A stretch of 7,102 nucleotides of DNA from contig JAISAR010000104.1 of NCBI GenBank assembly GCA_031266615.1, positions 1 to 7,102 of the forward strand, read 5' to 3'. Each line of letters starts with the position of its first letter. Position 1 is the first letter of the stretch. This stretch comes from Rickettsiales bacterium. Its GTDB lineage: Bacteria; Pseudomonadota; Alphaproteobacteria; Rickettsiales; Anaplasmataceae. The notes beneath the pieces were generated by a model. The model was not told where the DNA came from, did not search any database, and saw only the letters and a list, made by a program, of their open reading frames with translations. The position numbers and the translations under genes are program-made. Below are positions 1 to 5,018 of this stretch, piece after piece.

Positions 1-117
1 AAAATTCCCATAATACTTTGTTATCGCCGCTGTCAATGTCGTCTTCCCATGATCCACATGCCCTATTGTCCCCACATTCATATGCGGCTTGCCAAATGCT
101 TCTACTACTTGTGTCAT
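1..117 (-). CDS. tuf: Elongation factor Tu, N-terminal part (truncated by window edge)
   Basis: This is the beginning of the GTPase that delivers aminoacyl-tRNA to the ribosome in the cytoplasm. The 39 visible codons start at an ATG whose first base is 117 and read through to base 1 without a stop. Residues 16 to 27 contain the characteristic VGTIGHVDHGKT: the P-loop GHVDHGKT that binds GTP phosphates, preceded by the conserved NVGTIGH strand. The lead-in MTQVVEAFGKPHMN is slightly longer than the E. coli start, as is usual in Rickettsiales. The gene lies 78 bp downstream of tRNA-Gly on the same strand, recalling the tRNA-Tyr/tRNA-Gly/tuf linkage seen in other proteobacteria. No strong Shine-Dalgarno is visible; a TTTAGG sits very close to the start. 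The remaining 350 or so residues lie outside the window. The identification is very secure. Confidence 0.96.
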   Translation of the reverse strand, partial: MTQVVEAFGKPHMNVGTIGHVDHGKTTLTAAITKYYGNF

Positions 118-195
118 AACCTAAACTTTTCTACCTAAAATACAAATACATAAATAAATAATATGTTGATTTTATAAAAACACAACAAAAAAAAG

Positions 196-267
196 AGCGG
201 ATAGTGGGATTCGAACCCACTCCACTAGCTTGGAAGGCTAGAGCTCTACCAATTAAGCTATACCCGC
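196..267 (-). tRNA. tRNA-Gly (anticodon TCC)
   Basis: The reverse complement folds as a complete cloverleaf of 72 nt. The acceptor stem GCGGGTA pairs with TATCCGC (one G-T wobble). The D arm is GCTT...GAGC, the anticodon stem CTAGC/GCTAG encloses CTTCCAA with anticodon TCC, and the T arm GTGGG-TTCGAAT-CCCAC is canonical. The discriminator base is T. No CCA is encoded, so the 3' end must be completed by a CCA-adding enzyme. It follows tRNA-Tyr by 4 nt, so the two are surely processed from one transcript. A run of eight T residues on the transcribed strand begins 1 nt after the discriminator. Confidence 0.97.
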
Positions 268-271
268 ACAA

Positions 272-354
272 TGGAGGAGGTAGGATTCGAACCTACGTAC
301 GCTTTCGCGGACAGATTTACAGTCTGTTACCTTTAACCACTCGGTCACTCCTCC
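272..354 (-). tRNA. tRNA-Tyr (anticodon GTA)
   Basis: The reverse complement gives an 83 nt class II tRNA. The acceptor stem GGAGGAG pairs perfectly with CTCCTCC. The anticodon stem CAGAC-TGTAAAT-CTGTC carries GTA, which reads UAU and UAC. A long variable arm (CCGCGAAAGCG region) identifies the tyrosine or serine/leucine class, and the anticodon settles tyrosine. The T arm is GTAGG-TTCGAAT-CCTAC. The discriminator is A and no CCA is encoded. It is the first gene of a tRNA-Tyr, tRNA-Gly, tuf series and has promoter-like elements about 50 to 90 nt upstream. Confidence 0.97.
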
Positions 355-363
355 ACAAAACTT

Positions 364-393
364 GTTAAGAGAGCACTACCCCAGTATCTTAAC
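364..393 (-). repeat. Short inverted repeat in the tRNA-Tyr leader
   Basis: GTTAAGA at 364-370 and TCTTAAC at 387-393 are perfect 7 bp complements with a 16 nt loop. It lies between the candidate promoter and the 5' end of tRNA-Tyr, so it would fold in the 5' leader of the precursor that RNase P removes. It may be incidental; there is no U-tract that would make it a terminator. Confidence 0.35.
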
Positions 394-403
394 TTAATCT
401 TTT

Positions 404-442
404 ATTATATTTAATATTAAATGTCTAAAACTAAAAAATCAA
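404..442 (-). promoter_or_regulatory. Candidate promoter of the tRNA-Tyr/tRNA-Gly/tuf unit
   Basis: On the minus strand TTGATT (437-442) is followed after 17 bp by TAATAT (414-419). A perfect TATAAT also lies slightly downstream at 404-409 but has no good -35 partner at standard spacing. Either would start transcription about 45 to 60 nt before tRNA-Tyr. The region is very AT-rich, so -10 matches arise easily; the call rests on position as well as sequence. Confidence 0.45.
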
Positions 443-449
443 GCAATAA

Positions 450-463
450 AACCTTGCCAGGTT
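450..463 (-). terminator. carA: Small hairpin just after carA, possible terminator
   Basis: On the minus strand AACCT-GGCA-AGGTT forms a perfect 5 bp stem with a tetraloop 4 nt past the carA stop codon. It is followed by a short T-rich tail (TTATT). The stem is short for an intrinsic terminator. Its position between carA and the tRNA promoter supports a termination role, probably inefficient. Confidence 0.45.
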
Positions 464-467
464 AAAA

Positions 468-1613
468 TTATGCAGACTTCATTTTATGCAACTCAATACT
501 GTTAATAAAGTGCCTAAATAGATAATGTGAATCGTGCGTACCTGGAGCTTCTTCTGGGTGGTATTGTACAGAAAAAACCGGGTAATTCTTCATCATTATT
601 CCCTCTATACTATTATCAAACAGAGAAATATGAGTAACTTCAACGTCACTTGGTAGAGAAGATGGATCAACAACAAATCCATGATTTTGGCTGGTGATCT
701 CAACTTTTCCGTCATTTACATTATAAACTGGATGGTTACTTCCTCGGTGACCAACATTCATCTTGAAGGTCTTTGCTCCTAAAGTAATCGCAAGTAATTG
801 GTGACCCATGCATATGCTAAAGACTGGTATTTTAGATTTTATAATAACGTCTATCTCTAGAATCATACTTTCTCCTATTTCTTGTGGATCACCAGGACCA
901 TTTGAAAGTACTATACCATCTGGATTCATGCTTAGTATTTTCTGAGCAAAACCTTTATTTGGCTTAATCAGTTCAATTGCACAACCAAGTTCTATTAAGC
1001 GTGAAACTATACTAGCTTTTACACCGAAATCAACTACCACAACTTTGTATTTTGCATTAAGATCGTTTTTAAAGCTATTACTTAAACTGACTCTATTGAT
1101 TATCTCTACTCCATTTAAAGGTTTGTATTTCTTCAATTCATCCAGCAGATCCTCTATTACAAGAGTAGTTTGGTCATCATAGATCCCAGCGTCACACGTC
1201 GGAGAGCAGGTCAATGGGCATATAATTCCACTTTGGGGTCGATGTTTTTGCAAATATCTTGTCAAGGCTCTAGTATCAACTCCTGATATTCCAACTACGT
1301 TATTTCTCTCCAACCAATTATTTAAACTGATACATGATGAAGGATGAGATGCAGAAGAAAGTTCACGCATAATCACACCACTCGCAAAAATTTTCTTTCC
1401 TCCTTCATTATCTTTGCTGTTTATCCCAATGTTGCCAATATGAGGGAAAGTGAACGTTATAATTTGATCAGCAAAAGAAGGGTCAGTTATAGTATGCTGG
1501 TAACCAGTGATACCAGTGGTAAAACAGATCTCACCTATGCACTTGCCTTTCTTACCTACTGATCTTCCTAAAAAGTACTTACCATCTTGTAAAACTAAAA
1601 TCGCATCTTGCAC
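468..1613 (-). CDS. carA: Carbamoyl-phosphate synthase small (glutaminase) subunit
   Basis: CarA hydrolyses glutamine and passes ammonia to the large subunit CarB, making carbamoyl phosphate for pyrimidine synthesis and, where present, arginine synthesis. The 381 residues match the usual length of the family. The N-terminal CPSase_sm domain (about 1-135) contains GYQHTITDPSFADQ, PHIGNIG and GVDTRALTRYL. A linker leads to a class I glutamine amidotransferase domain (about 190-375) with SNGPGDP at 237-243, the nucleophile elbow CMGHQ with Cys268, the GHRGSNHPV signature, SQNHGF at 308-313, and the triad partners His352 and Glu354 in QYHPE. All catalytic residues are present, so the enzyme should be active. 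The start is GTG at 1613, with AGAGAG about 6 nt upstream as a possible ribosome-binding site. carB is not in the window, so the two subunits are not adjacent in the direction that can be seen. A TATACT element about 30 nt upstream could be a -10 box, but no convincing -35 goes with it. Confidence 0.96.
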   Translation of the reverse strand: MQDAILVLQDGKYFLGRSVGKKGKCIGEICFTTGITGYQHTITDPSFADQIITFTFPHIGNIGINSKDNEGGKKIFASGVIMRELSSASHPSSCISLNNWLERNNVVGISGVDTRALTRYLQKHRPQSGIICPLTCSPTCDAGIYDDQTTLVIEDLLDELKKYKPLNGVEIINRVSLSNSFKNDLNAKYKVVVVDFGVKASIVSRLIELGCAIELIKPNKGFAQKILSMNPDGIVLSNGPGDPQEIGESMILEIDVIIKSKIPVFSICMGHQLLAITLGAKTFKMNVGHRGSNHPVYNVNDGKVEITSQNHGFVVDPSSLPSDVEVTHISLFDNSIEGIMMKNYPVFSVQYHPEEAPGTHDSHYLFRHFINSIELHKMKSA

Positions 1614-1755
1614 TCAATTCTCTCTAACTGATTCAAAACAGTATATAAAGATTCTAAACAATACGTAACTCCTTCTAAAATTTTAAACCTGACCATAAGT
1701 TAACAGAGAATAGCATAAAAAACCTTTCAATACATTCTTTCACATAAAATATATC

Positions 1756-1788
1756 TTGACCACCTTCGCACTTCGTGTTAAATATAAA
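1756..1788 (+). promoter_or_regulatory. Candidate promoter of the small membrane protein gene
   Basis: TTGACC at 1756-1761 matches five of six bases of the -35 consensus. TTAAAT at 1778-1783 (16 bp spacing) is the best-placed -10, and TATAAA at 1783-1788 is a better -10 match but too far away at 21 bp. The start codon at 1818 is 30 to 35 nt further on. The lack of other well-spaced elements in the divergent region makes this the likeliest promoter for the forward gene. Confidence 0.4.
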
Positions 1789-1806
1789 TAAATTATTAAA
1801 CAGAGT

Positions 1807-1811
1807 GGAGG
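1807..1811 (+). promoter_or_regulatory. Strong ribosome-binding site of the membrane protein gene
   Basis: GGAGG lies 6 nt before the ATG at 1818. It is one of only two near-perfect Shine-Dalgarno sequences in the window (the other precedes rplT) and fixes the start codon of the forward gene. Confidence 0.75.
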
Positions 1812-1817
1812 ATTACA

Positions 1818-2306
1818 ATGTCTGATAATGAAAATCAATCTAAAAAAATAAATGGGAAGTGGTTAGCTATAGGAGCTGGTTTGCTATTATTTGTAATGAT
1901 GCTACCGTCAATTCTTCTTTTAGCAAAAATAGCTATAGGACTAATTATAGTTCCAGTTGTAGCAATAGCGATGAAAGTTGCTTCAAAAACAATACCTGAA
2001 GTCTTAGAAGATAGACAGAAAGATCAAAACCAAGCAACACAACAAACAACACAAAGCAGAATTATAAACCTAGCTATTGGATTATTATCTATATTTGCAG
2101 GCGGGCTATTACTGTTCACCATAGCACAAATCGGTTTAACTGCAACATGTGCAGCTGTAGCTGCTTTAGTTCTATACAAATGTTTTAAAGATAGGGAAAT
2201 AGGTAAAGACATAAACGACAAATTAGATGAAATAGCTGAAAGTACAACTAACTTTATTGTTAGCAACATTGAAAAGCTTATTCCACAACAAAGCCGTCAG
2301 GTGTAG
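1818..2306 (+). CDS. Uncharacterised small membrane protein with two hydrophobic hairpins
   Basis: I do not recognise this 162-residue protein and assign no function. It begins with a short polar, lysine-containing tail (1-14), followed by a long hydrophobic block at about 15-55 that could hold two membrane spans separated by a proline. A polar, glutamine-rich linker with acidic and basic residues comes next (about 57-82). A second hydrophobic block at about 84-121 could again hold two spans, followed by a charged segment KCFKDREIGKDINDKLDEIAE. That last stretch looks like an amphipathic helix and would probably lie in the cytoplasm. No signal-peptidase site is evident. The two hydrophobic blocks resemble each other (an IAIGLIIVPVVAIAMK-like stretch against AQIGLTATCAAVAALVLYK), hinting at an internal duplication. 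It is the only forward gene, transcribed divergently from carA and convergent with fmt. The strong ribosome-binding site and clean reading frame argue that it is a real, expressed gene. Confidence 0.85.
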   Translation: MSDNENQSKKINGKWLAIGAGLLLFVMMLPSILLLAKIAIGLIIVPVVAIAMKVASKTIPEVLEDRQKDQNQATQQTTQSRIINLAIGLLSIFAGGLLLFTIAQIGLTATCAAVAALVLYKCFKDREIGKDINDKLDEIAESTTNFIVSNIEKLIPQQSRQV

Positions 2307-2325
2307 CTCACCTTATGGTTGCATT

Positions 2326-2352
2326 GCCTGTTTGTGTTTTTCTATTACAGGC
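2326..2352. repeat. Inverted repeat between the convergent genes
   Basis: GCCTGT (2326-2331) and ACAGGC (2347-2352) are perfect 6 bp complements around a T-rich 15 nt loop. The repeat lies in the 58 bp between the forward membrane protein gene and the end of fmt, where a shared terminator would be expected. Neither strand has a T-run right after the stem, so it is not a canonical intrinsic terminator. Confidence 0.3.
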
Positions 2353-2364
2353 TGGCTGTGCAGT

Positions 2365-3273
2365 TTATTCTATAAACTTTTTTACTATGCTAAATTTTAA
2401 TCCACGGACGAAATCTTCAACACTGCAGGGGTTTCTTCCTTCCATTTGCACAACTTTAGGAATTAAAGTGCCGCCCCTCAAACTTATGTGCATATTATCA
2501 TTAACAATCTCACCTTGCGCTGAAGTTAAAGAAGCATTTAATTCAAAGTCAGCATCCAGTATCCCGAAACGTTTATTCTCTATCTTGACAAACGCTTTGG
2601 GATAAAATGCTTTAACTTTCCTATAAGCAACTTCACAAGTATCACTCACATAAATTTTATAGTCTTCCACTTTATCAGCATAGCACGCATTATCATCGTT
2701 TTGTTCTAAAGGAACCTGTTTTTCAATTTCATTTAACACTTCCATCAGTAAATTGCTACTCAGCGCAGACAGCTTATCATGCAATGTCTTGTAATTGTCG
2801 TTTTTTTCAATCAGAAATTTTTTCTGTTTTAAAATAGGGCCGGAATCTAATCCTTCGTTCAATTGCATAATGCTAACCCCAGTCTCCTGATCTCCCGCCA
2901 AAATTGTGTGCTGTATGGGAGCTGCACCACGCCATCTAGGCAGCAGCGAAGGATGAATATTAATACAACCATATTTGGGAATATTCAAAATTTCTTTTGG
3001 AAGTATCAACCCATATGCAGCAACAACTGCAACGTCTGGTTTGAAATTTCTAAACCGCTCTTGCTCTACCGAAGATTTTAGAGAGATAGGAATGCACACC
3101 TCTATACCATTTTCTTCAGCAATAACATGTATTGGAGATTTCGTCAGTTTCTGTCCACGCCCCGAAGGTTTCGGGGCCTTGGTATATACTGCTATTATCT
3201 TATTCTCTGACTTCAATAACAAGCTCAGCGCACCAACAGCAAATTCTGGTGACCCCATGAAAACAACTCTCAT
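2365..3273 (-). CDS. fmt: Methionyl-tRNA formyltransferase
   Basis: Fmt transfers a formyl group from 10-formyltetrahydrofolate to the methionine of initiator tRNA, giving fMet-tRNA for translation initiation. The 302 residues are a full-length family member. The N-terminal Rossmann-like catalytic domain opens with RVVFMGSPEFAV. It carries the tRNA-binding loop APKPSGRGQKLTKSP (about 33-47) and the AAYGLILP strand. The catalytic core NIHPSLLPRWRGAAPIQ supplies Asn105 and His107, and the downstream GVSIMQLNEGLDSGPI supplies Asp143. A C-terminal OB-fold-like domain (about 205-300) is poorly conserved but of normal length, with EGRNPCSVEDFVRG near the end. The start is the ATG at 3273, 19 nt after the rplT stop, with no strong Shine-Dalgarno, suggesting that it is co-transcribed with rpmI-rplT. 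The cluster puts a translation-initiation enzyme in the same transcript as two large-subunit ribosomal proteins. Confidence 0.96.
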   Translation of the reverse strand: MRVVFMGSPEFAVGALSLLLKSENKIIAVYTKAPKPSGRGQKLTKSPIHVIAEENGIEVCIPISLKSSVEQERFRNFKPDVAVVAAYGLILPKEILNIPKYGCINIHPSLLPRWRGAAPIQHTILAGDQETGVSIMQLNEGLDSGPILKQKKFLIEKNDNYKTLHDKLSALSSNLLMEVLNEIEKQVPLEQNDDNACYADKVEDYKIYVSDTCEVAYRKVKAFYPKAFVKIENKRFGILDADFELNASLTSAQGEIVNDNMHISLRGGTLIPKVVQMEGRNPCSVEDFVRGLKFSIVKKFIE

Positions 3274-3292
3274 GCTGCTTTGCTTAAAGAAA

Positions 3293-3658
3293 TCAAGAAT
3301 TTTCTGCTAATTTGCCGCTCACAGTTTCTACTAGTTCTGCAAAATCATCTTTATAATTAACAGCCATTTCAGCAAGGACTTTTCTATTTAAACTAATTCC
3401 AGCAAGCGTGAGGCCATACATGAATCTACCATAGGTAAGCCCATGCTCTCTTACTGCTGCATTGATACGTATTATCCACAGGCTGCGAAAATCGCGCTTG
3501 CGGTTTCTTCTGTCCCTATAGGCATATTGTAATGCTTTTTCAACCCTTTGTAAAGCAATTCTGTAACAACTTTTTGCACGTCCTCTATAGCCCTTTGCTA
3601 ACTTTAATATTTTCTTGTGACGAGCATGAGTAGTGACCCCACGTTTTACTCGAGCCAT
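3293..3658 (-). CDS. rplT: 50S ribosomal protein L20
   Basis: L20 binds 23S rRNA early in assembly of the large ribosomal subunit. The 121 residues match the family length and signature: MARVKRGVTTHARHKKILK at the start, then KGYRGRAKSCYRIA, and the conserved block RDRRNRKRDFRSLWIIRINAA at about 48-68. The globular C-terminal half contains GLTYGRFMYGL and the LNRKVLAEMA motif. The start is an ATG at 3658 preceded by a GGAGG at 3668-3672. It lies 20 bp after rpmI and 19 bp before fmt. In E. coli L20 represses its own operon by binding the leader of rpmI; no comparable long leader exists here, so that control cannot be read from this sequence. Confidence 0.97.
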   Translation of the reverse strand: MARVKRGVTTHARHKKILKLAKGYRGRAKSCYRIALQRVEKALQYAYRDRRNRKRDFRSLWIIRINAAVREHGLTYGRFMYGLTLAGISLNRKVLAEMAVNYKDDFAELVETVSGKLAENS

Positions 3659-3667
3659 TCTATTTTA

Positions 3668-3672
3668 CCTCC
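3668..3672 (-). promoter_or_regulatory. rplT: Strong ribosome-binding site of rplT
   Basis: GGAGG on the minus strand, 9 nt before the ATG of rplT, is a near-perfect anti-16S complement and confirms the start. Confidence 0.75.
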
Positions 3673-3678
3673 ATTTTG

Positions 3679-3885
3679 TTAAATACCATAAGGCATGTAA
3701 AGCTTAACTATACGCGAGTCAGATTTACCAAGAATCGTTGTACCACGCTGGTTACGAATGTTGGATTTACTCCTCTTTATCATGCCATGCCTTTTGCCTG
3801 ATTGAGTAGAAATAACCTTGCCTTTAGCTGTAAGATTAAAGCGCTTTTTAACGGAAGATTTGGTTTTCAATTTCATTCTCTTCAT
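3679..3885 (-). CDS. rpmI: 50S ribosomal protein L35
   Basis: L35 is a small, very basic protein of the large ribosomal subunit. The 68 residues contain the family core LKTKSSVKKRFNLTAKGKV near the N-terminus, a central basic stretch with GKRHGMIKRSKS, and the terminal RGTTIL...YMPYGI. The length is typical. The start is the ATG at 3885 (MKRMKLKTK). A second in-frame ATG at 3876 would give MKLKTK, closer to the usual family start, but an AAGAGA directly abutting it is too near to serve as a ribosome-binding site. It leads the rpmI-rplT-fmt cluster, and infC, which often precedes it in other bacteria, is absent from this position. Confidence 0.95.
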   Translation of the reverse strand: MKRMKLKTKSSVKKRFNLTAKGKVISTQSGKRHGMIKRSKSNIRNQRGTTILGKSDSRIVKLYMPYGI

Positions 3886-3934
3886 ATAAATTCACAAACA
3901 TTATCACCGAATTCTTTAGTAGTAATTAGTTAGT

Positions 3935-3962
3935 AATATAAATAACTTTATTAAAGAATCAA
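3935..3962 (-). promoter_or_regulatory. rpmI: Probable promoter of rpmI-rplT-fmt
   Basis: On the minus strand TTGATT (3957-3962) is followed after 16 bp by TATATT (3935-3940), five of six matches to the -10 consensus. It predicts a transcript start near 3928 and a leader of about 43 nt before rpmI. The upstream gene ends 76 bp before the -35, so a promoter is expected here. Confidence 0.5.
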
Positions 3963-3963
3963 A

Positions 3964-3993
3964 TAGTATTGCAACTTACAAGCTACAATACTA
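3964..3993 (-). terminator. AT-rich hairpin, possible weak terminator before the rpmI promoter
   Basis: TAGTATTG (3964-3971) and CAATACTA (3986-3993) are perfect 8 bp complements with a 14 nt loop. On the minus strand the stem is followed by TTTGATTCTTT, a poor U-tract. It lies between the PAS-like gene and the rpmI promoter, ending one base before the -35. It could stop transcripts coming from the upstream gene, but it is mostly A-T pairs. Confidence 0.35.
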
Positions 3994-4022
3994 CTATAAT
4001 ATGTAATCTGAAGCTACAATAC
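3980..4022. repeat. 12 bp direct repeat
   Basis: AAGCTACAATAC occurs exactly at 3980-3991 and again at 4011-4022, a 31 bp period. A third partial copy, ACAAGCTA, follows at 4021-4028. The first copy contributes one arm of the neighbouring hairpin. The repeat is intergenic, between the PAS-like gene and rpmI. Confidence 0.7.
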
Positions 4023-4038
4023 AAGCTAAAATTGCATA

Positions 4039-4482
4039 TTAAAGGAGCTTAAATGTAATTACACCCAATATATGTGTTATACCTTCTCTATCTCCAAGCG
4101 GCAACAATACTTGCCTCATTTTAACACTTTCACTTTCTTCTTCTTCGTTGATTGGGCACTTACTATCTACTACAGTATCAAGTTTATCAATAACTGCGTC
4201 TACTTTATACAGTCGCAAAAATGGTGCATCAACCGCATATTTACTATCAATACACATGTTCTTTTCAAAACCATAAAACTCAACAGCCTTTTCTCCCGCA
4301 TTTTCACAGATATAACCTCGGTCATTAATTTCGATAATAAAACAATGCTGCCAAGATTCCATTATTTCGGCAGTATCTATCTCATGCCTTTCTGGCCAGT
4401 CTCTATCTGATCCTTTTATTTCACTCCAGTGCTGAGTCACTACATTCGCTATTCTTCTTTCTTTGCCTGCGTAAATTTCCAT
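4039..4482 (-). CDS. PAS_5-like orphan protein
   Basis: This protein of about 147 residues resembles the alphaproteobacterial PAS_5 family of small single-domain proteins. The supporting pattern (numbered from the upstream GTG) is a tryptophan followed by a short polar run and a P-x-R-x-x-I-D motif (HWSEIKGSDRDWPERHEID, 22-40). Then comes a hydrophobic strand FIIEIN, an ENAGEKAVEFYG turn typical of the PAS core (64-75), and near the C-terminus VLLPLGDREGITHILGVITF, which fits the LPLGDDG...ILG pattern of the family. No kinase, cyclase or DNA-binding domain is attached and no cofactor residue can be identified, so the signal it senses and its output are unknown. The start is uncertain: ATG at 4482 is preferred, while an in-frame GTG at 4494 adds four residues; neither has a clear ribosome-binding site. 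The gene stands alone, with intergenic gaps of about 150 and 200 bp on either side. The family assignment is from memory of the motif pattern. Confidence 0.7.
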   Translation of the reverse strand: MEIYAGKERRIANVVTQHWSEIKGSDRDWPERHEIDTAEIMESWQHCFIIEINDRGYICENAGEKAVEFYGFEKNMCIDSKYAVDAPFLRLYKVDAVIDKLDTVVDSKCPINEEEESESVKMRQVLLPLGDREGITHILGVITFKLL

Positions 4483-4565
4483 TCCAACATCCACACAAAA
4501 AACATAGATATAAGCTGAATCTACTGTGAATGTATTGATTTTTTCTTAATCGCAAGTTACGTATT

Positions 4566-4610
4566 AAGAGGGTTCCCGTGATGTTTGGGAATTTACACGG
4601 GTACCTTTTT
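4566..4610. terminator. Strong hairpin downstream of merR, probable terminator
   Basis: GGTTCCCGTG (4571-4580) pairs with CACGGGTACC (4596-4605), nine of ten positions, around a 15 nt loop. The flanks AAGAG and TTTTT extend the stem further through A-T and G-T pairs. It is the strongest hairpin in the window and the most G+C-rich intergenic stretch. It would terminate the ihfA-merR transcript about 75 nt after merR, although the perfect T-tract is on the plus strand and the minus strand offers only CTCTTAAT. It may therefore act in both directions or belong to an unannotated small RNA. Confidence 0.5.
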
Positions 4611-4624
4611 AACCATTCTTTAAC

Positions 4625-4634
4625 GTGAGCTCAC
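4625..4634. repeat. 10 bp perfect palindrome
   Basis: GTGAGCTCAC is a perfect palindrome about 50 bp beyond the merR stop codon. It could be a protein-binding site, but the length is within what chance allows and its position downstream of merR does not suggest an operator. Confidence 0.3.
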
Positions 4635-4682
4635 ACTTTCTTGATTGGTCCTCCGGCTATATGACATACATTTGCACTGCGC

Positions 4683-5018
4683 TTACGGCTGTTCATTACC
4701 TTCTTCACTATTTATTTTACTAATTAAATAGTCTCTTAGGTCGGTAAGTTCTTGTAATAAATCCTTTGAACCGCGATCAATTTTTACATCATTATTAAAT
4801 TCTTTTTGCACTCCTTTTATTGTATATCCTTTATCATATAACATATACTTTATTTTCTTTATAGCCTCTATACACTTATGATCATATAGCCTTCTTCCCT
4901 TACGTTTTATGGGCTTAATTTGACGAAATTGGCTTTCCCAGAATCTTAAAACATGCTGTTCCACATGTAGCTCTTCAGCTACTTCTCCGATCGTGTAGAG
5001 TAATTTTTCCTTATTCAT
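4683..5018 (-). CDS. MerR-family transcriptional regulator of the alphaproteobacterial ihfA-linked type
   Basis: This 111-residue protein is a MerR-type winged-helix DNA-binding regulator. Residues 8-23 (YTIGEVAEELHVEQHV) form the helix-turn-helix. They are followed by LRFWESQFRQIKPIKRKGRRLY, the wing with the arginine/tyrosine signature, and then a helix ending in LYDKGYTIKGVQKEF (about 60-74). These match the small MerR proteins encoded next to ihfA in many Alphaproteobacteria. The C-terminal part (75-111) is a charged helical tail, too short for a metal- or drug-binding domain, and I see no conserved cysteine pair; its effector is unknown. Its ATG overlaps the ihfA stop by 8 nt (5011-5018) and has no Shine-Dalgarno, so translation is probably coupled to ihfA. 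No obvious MerR-type 19 bp spacer promoter is visible, so its targets cannot be read here. Confidence 0.9.
   Translation of the reverse strand: MNKEKLLYTIGEVAEELHVEQHVLRFWESQFRQIKPIKRKGRRLYDHKCIEAIKKIKYMLYDKGYTIKGVQKEFNNDVKIDRGSKDLLQELTDLRDYLISKINSEEGNEQP

Noticed and set aside
1344..1562. Forward open frame of 72 codons inside carA
   Set aside because: It lies wholly antisense to the conserved amino-terminal domain of CarA and has no ribosome-binding site or recognisable domain.
1614..1755. Promoter for carA with a TATACT element
   Set aside because: The -10-like box is reasonable but no -35 is found at normal spacing, so I did not list it as a feature.
2024..2269. Reverse open frame of 81 codons opposite the membrane protein gene
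   Set aside because: It is antisense to the forward gene, which has a strong ribosome-binding site and a coherent membrane topology.
2315..3310. Three forward open frames opposite fmt
   Set aside because: They are shadows of the conserved Fmt frame and show no domain pattern of their own.
4072..4410. Forward open frame of 112 codons opposite the PAS-like gene
   Set aside because: It is rich in Phe, Thr and Ile as expected from the complement of an AT-rich gene; the minus frame carries the family motifs.
4500..4682. 6S RNA, SRP RNA or tmRNA in the non-coding block after merR
   Set aside because: I checked both strands for the conserved SRP tetraloop region, a tag-peptide frame and a 6S-like rod with central bubble and found none of them.
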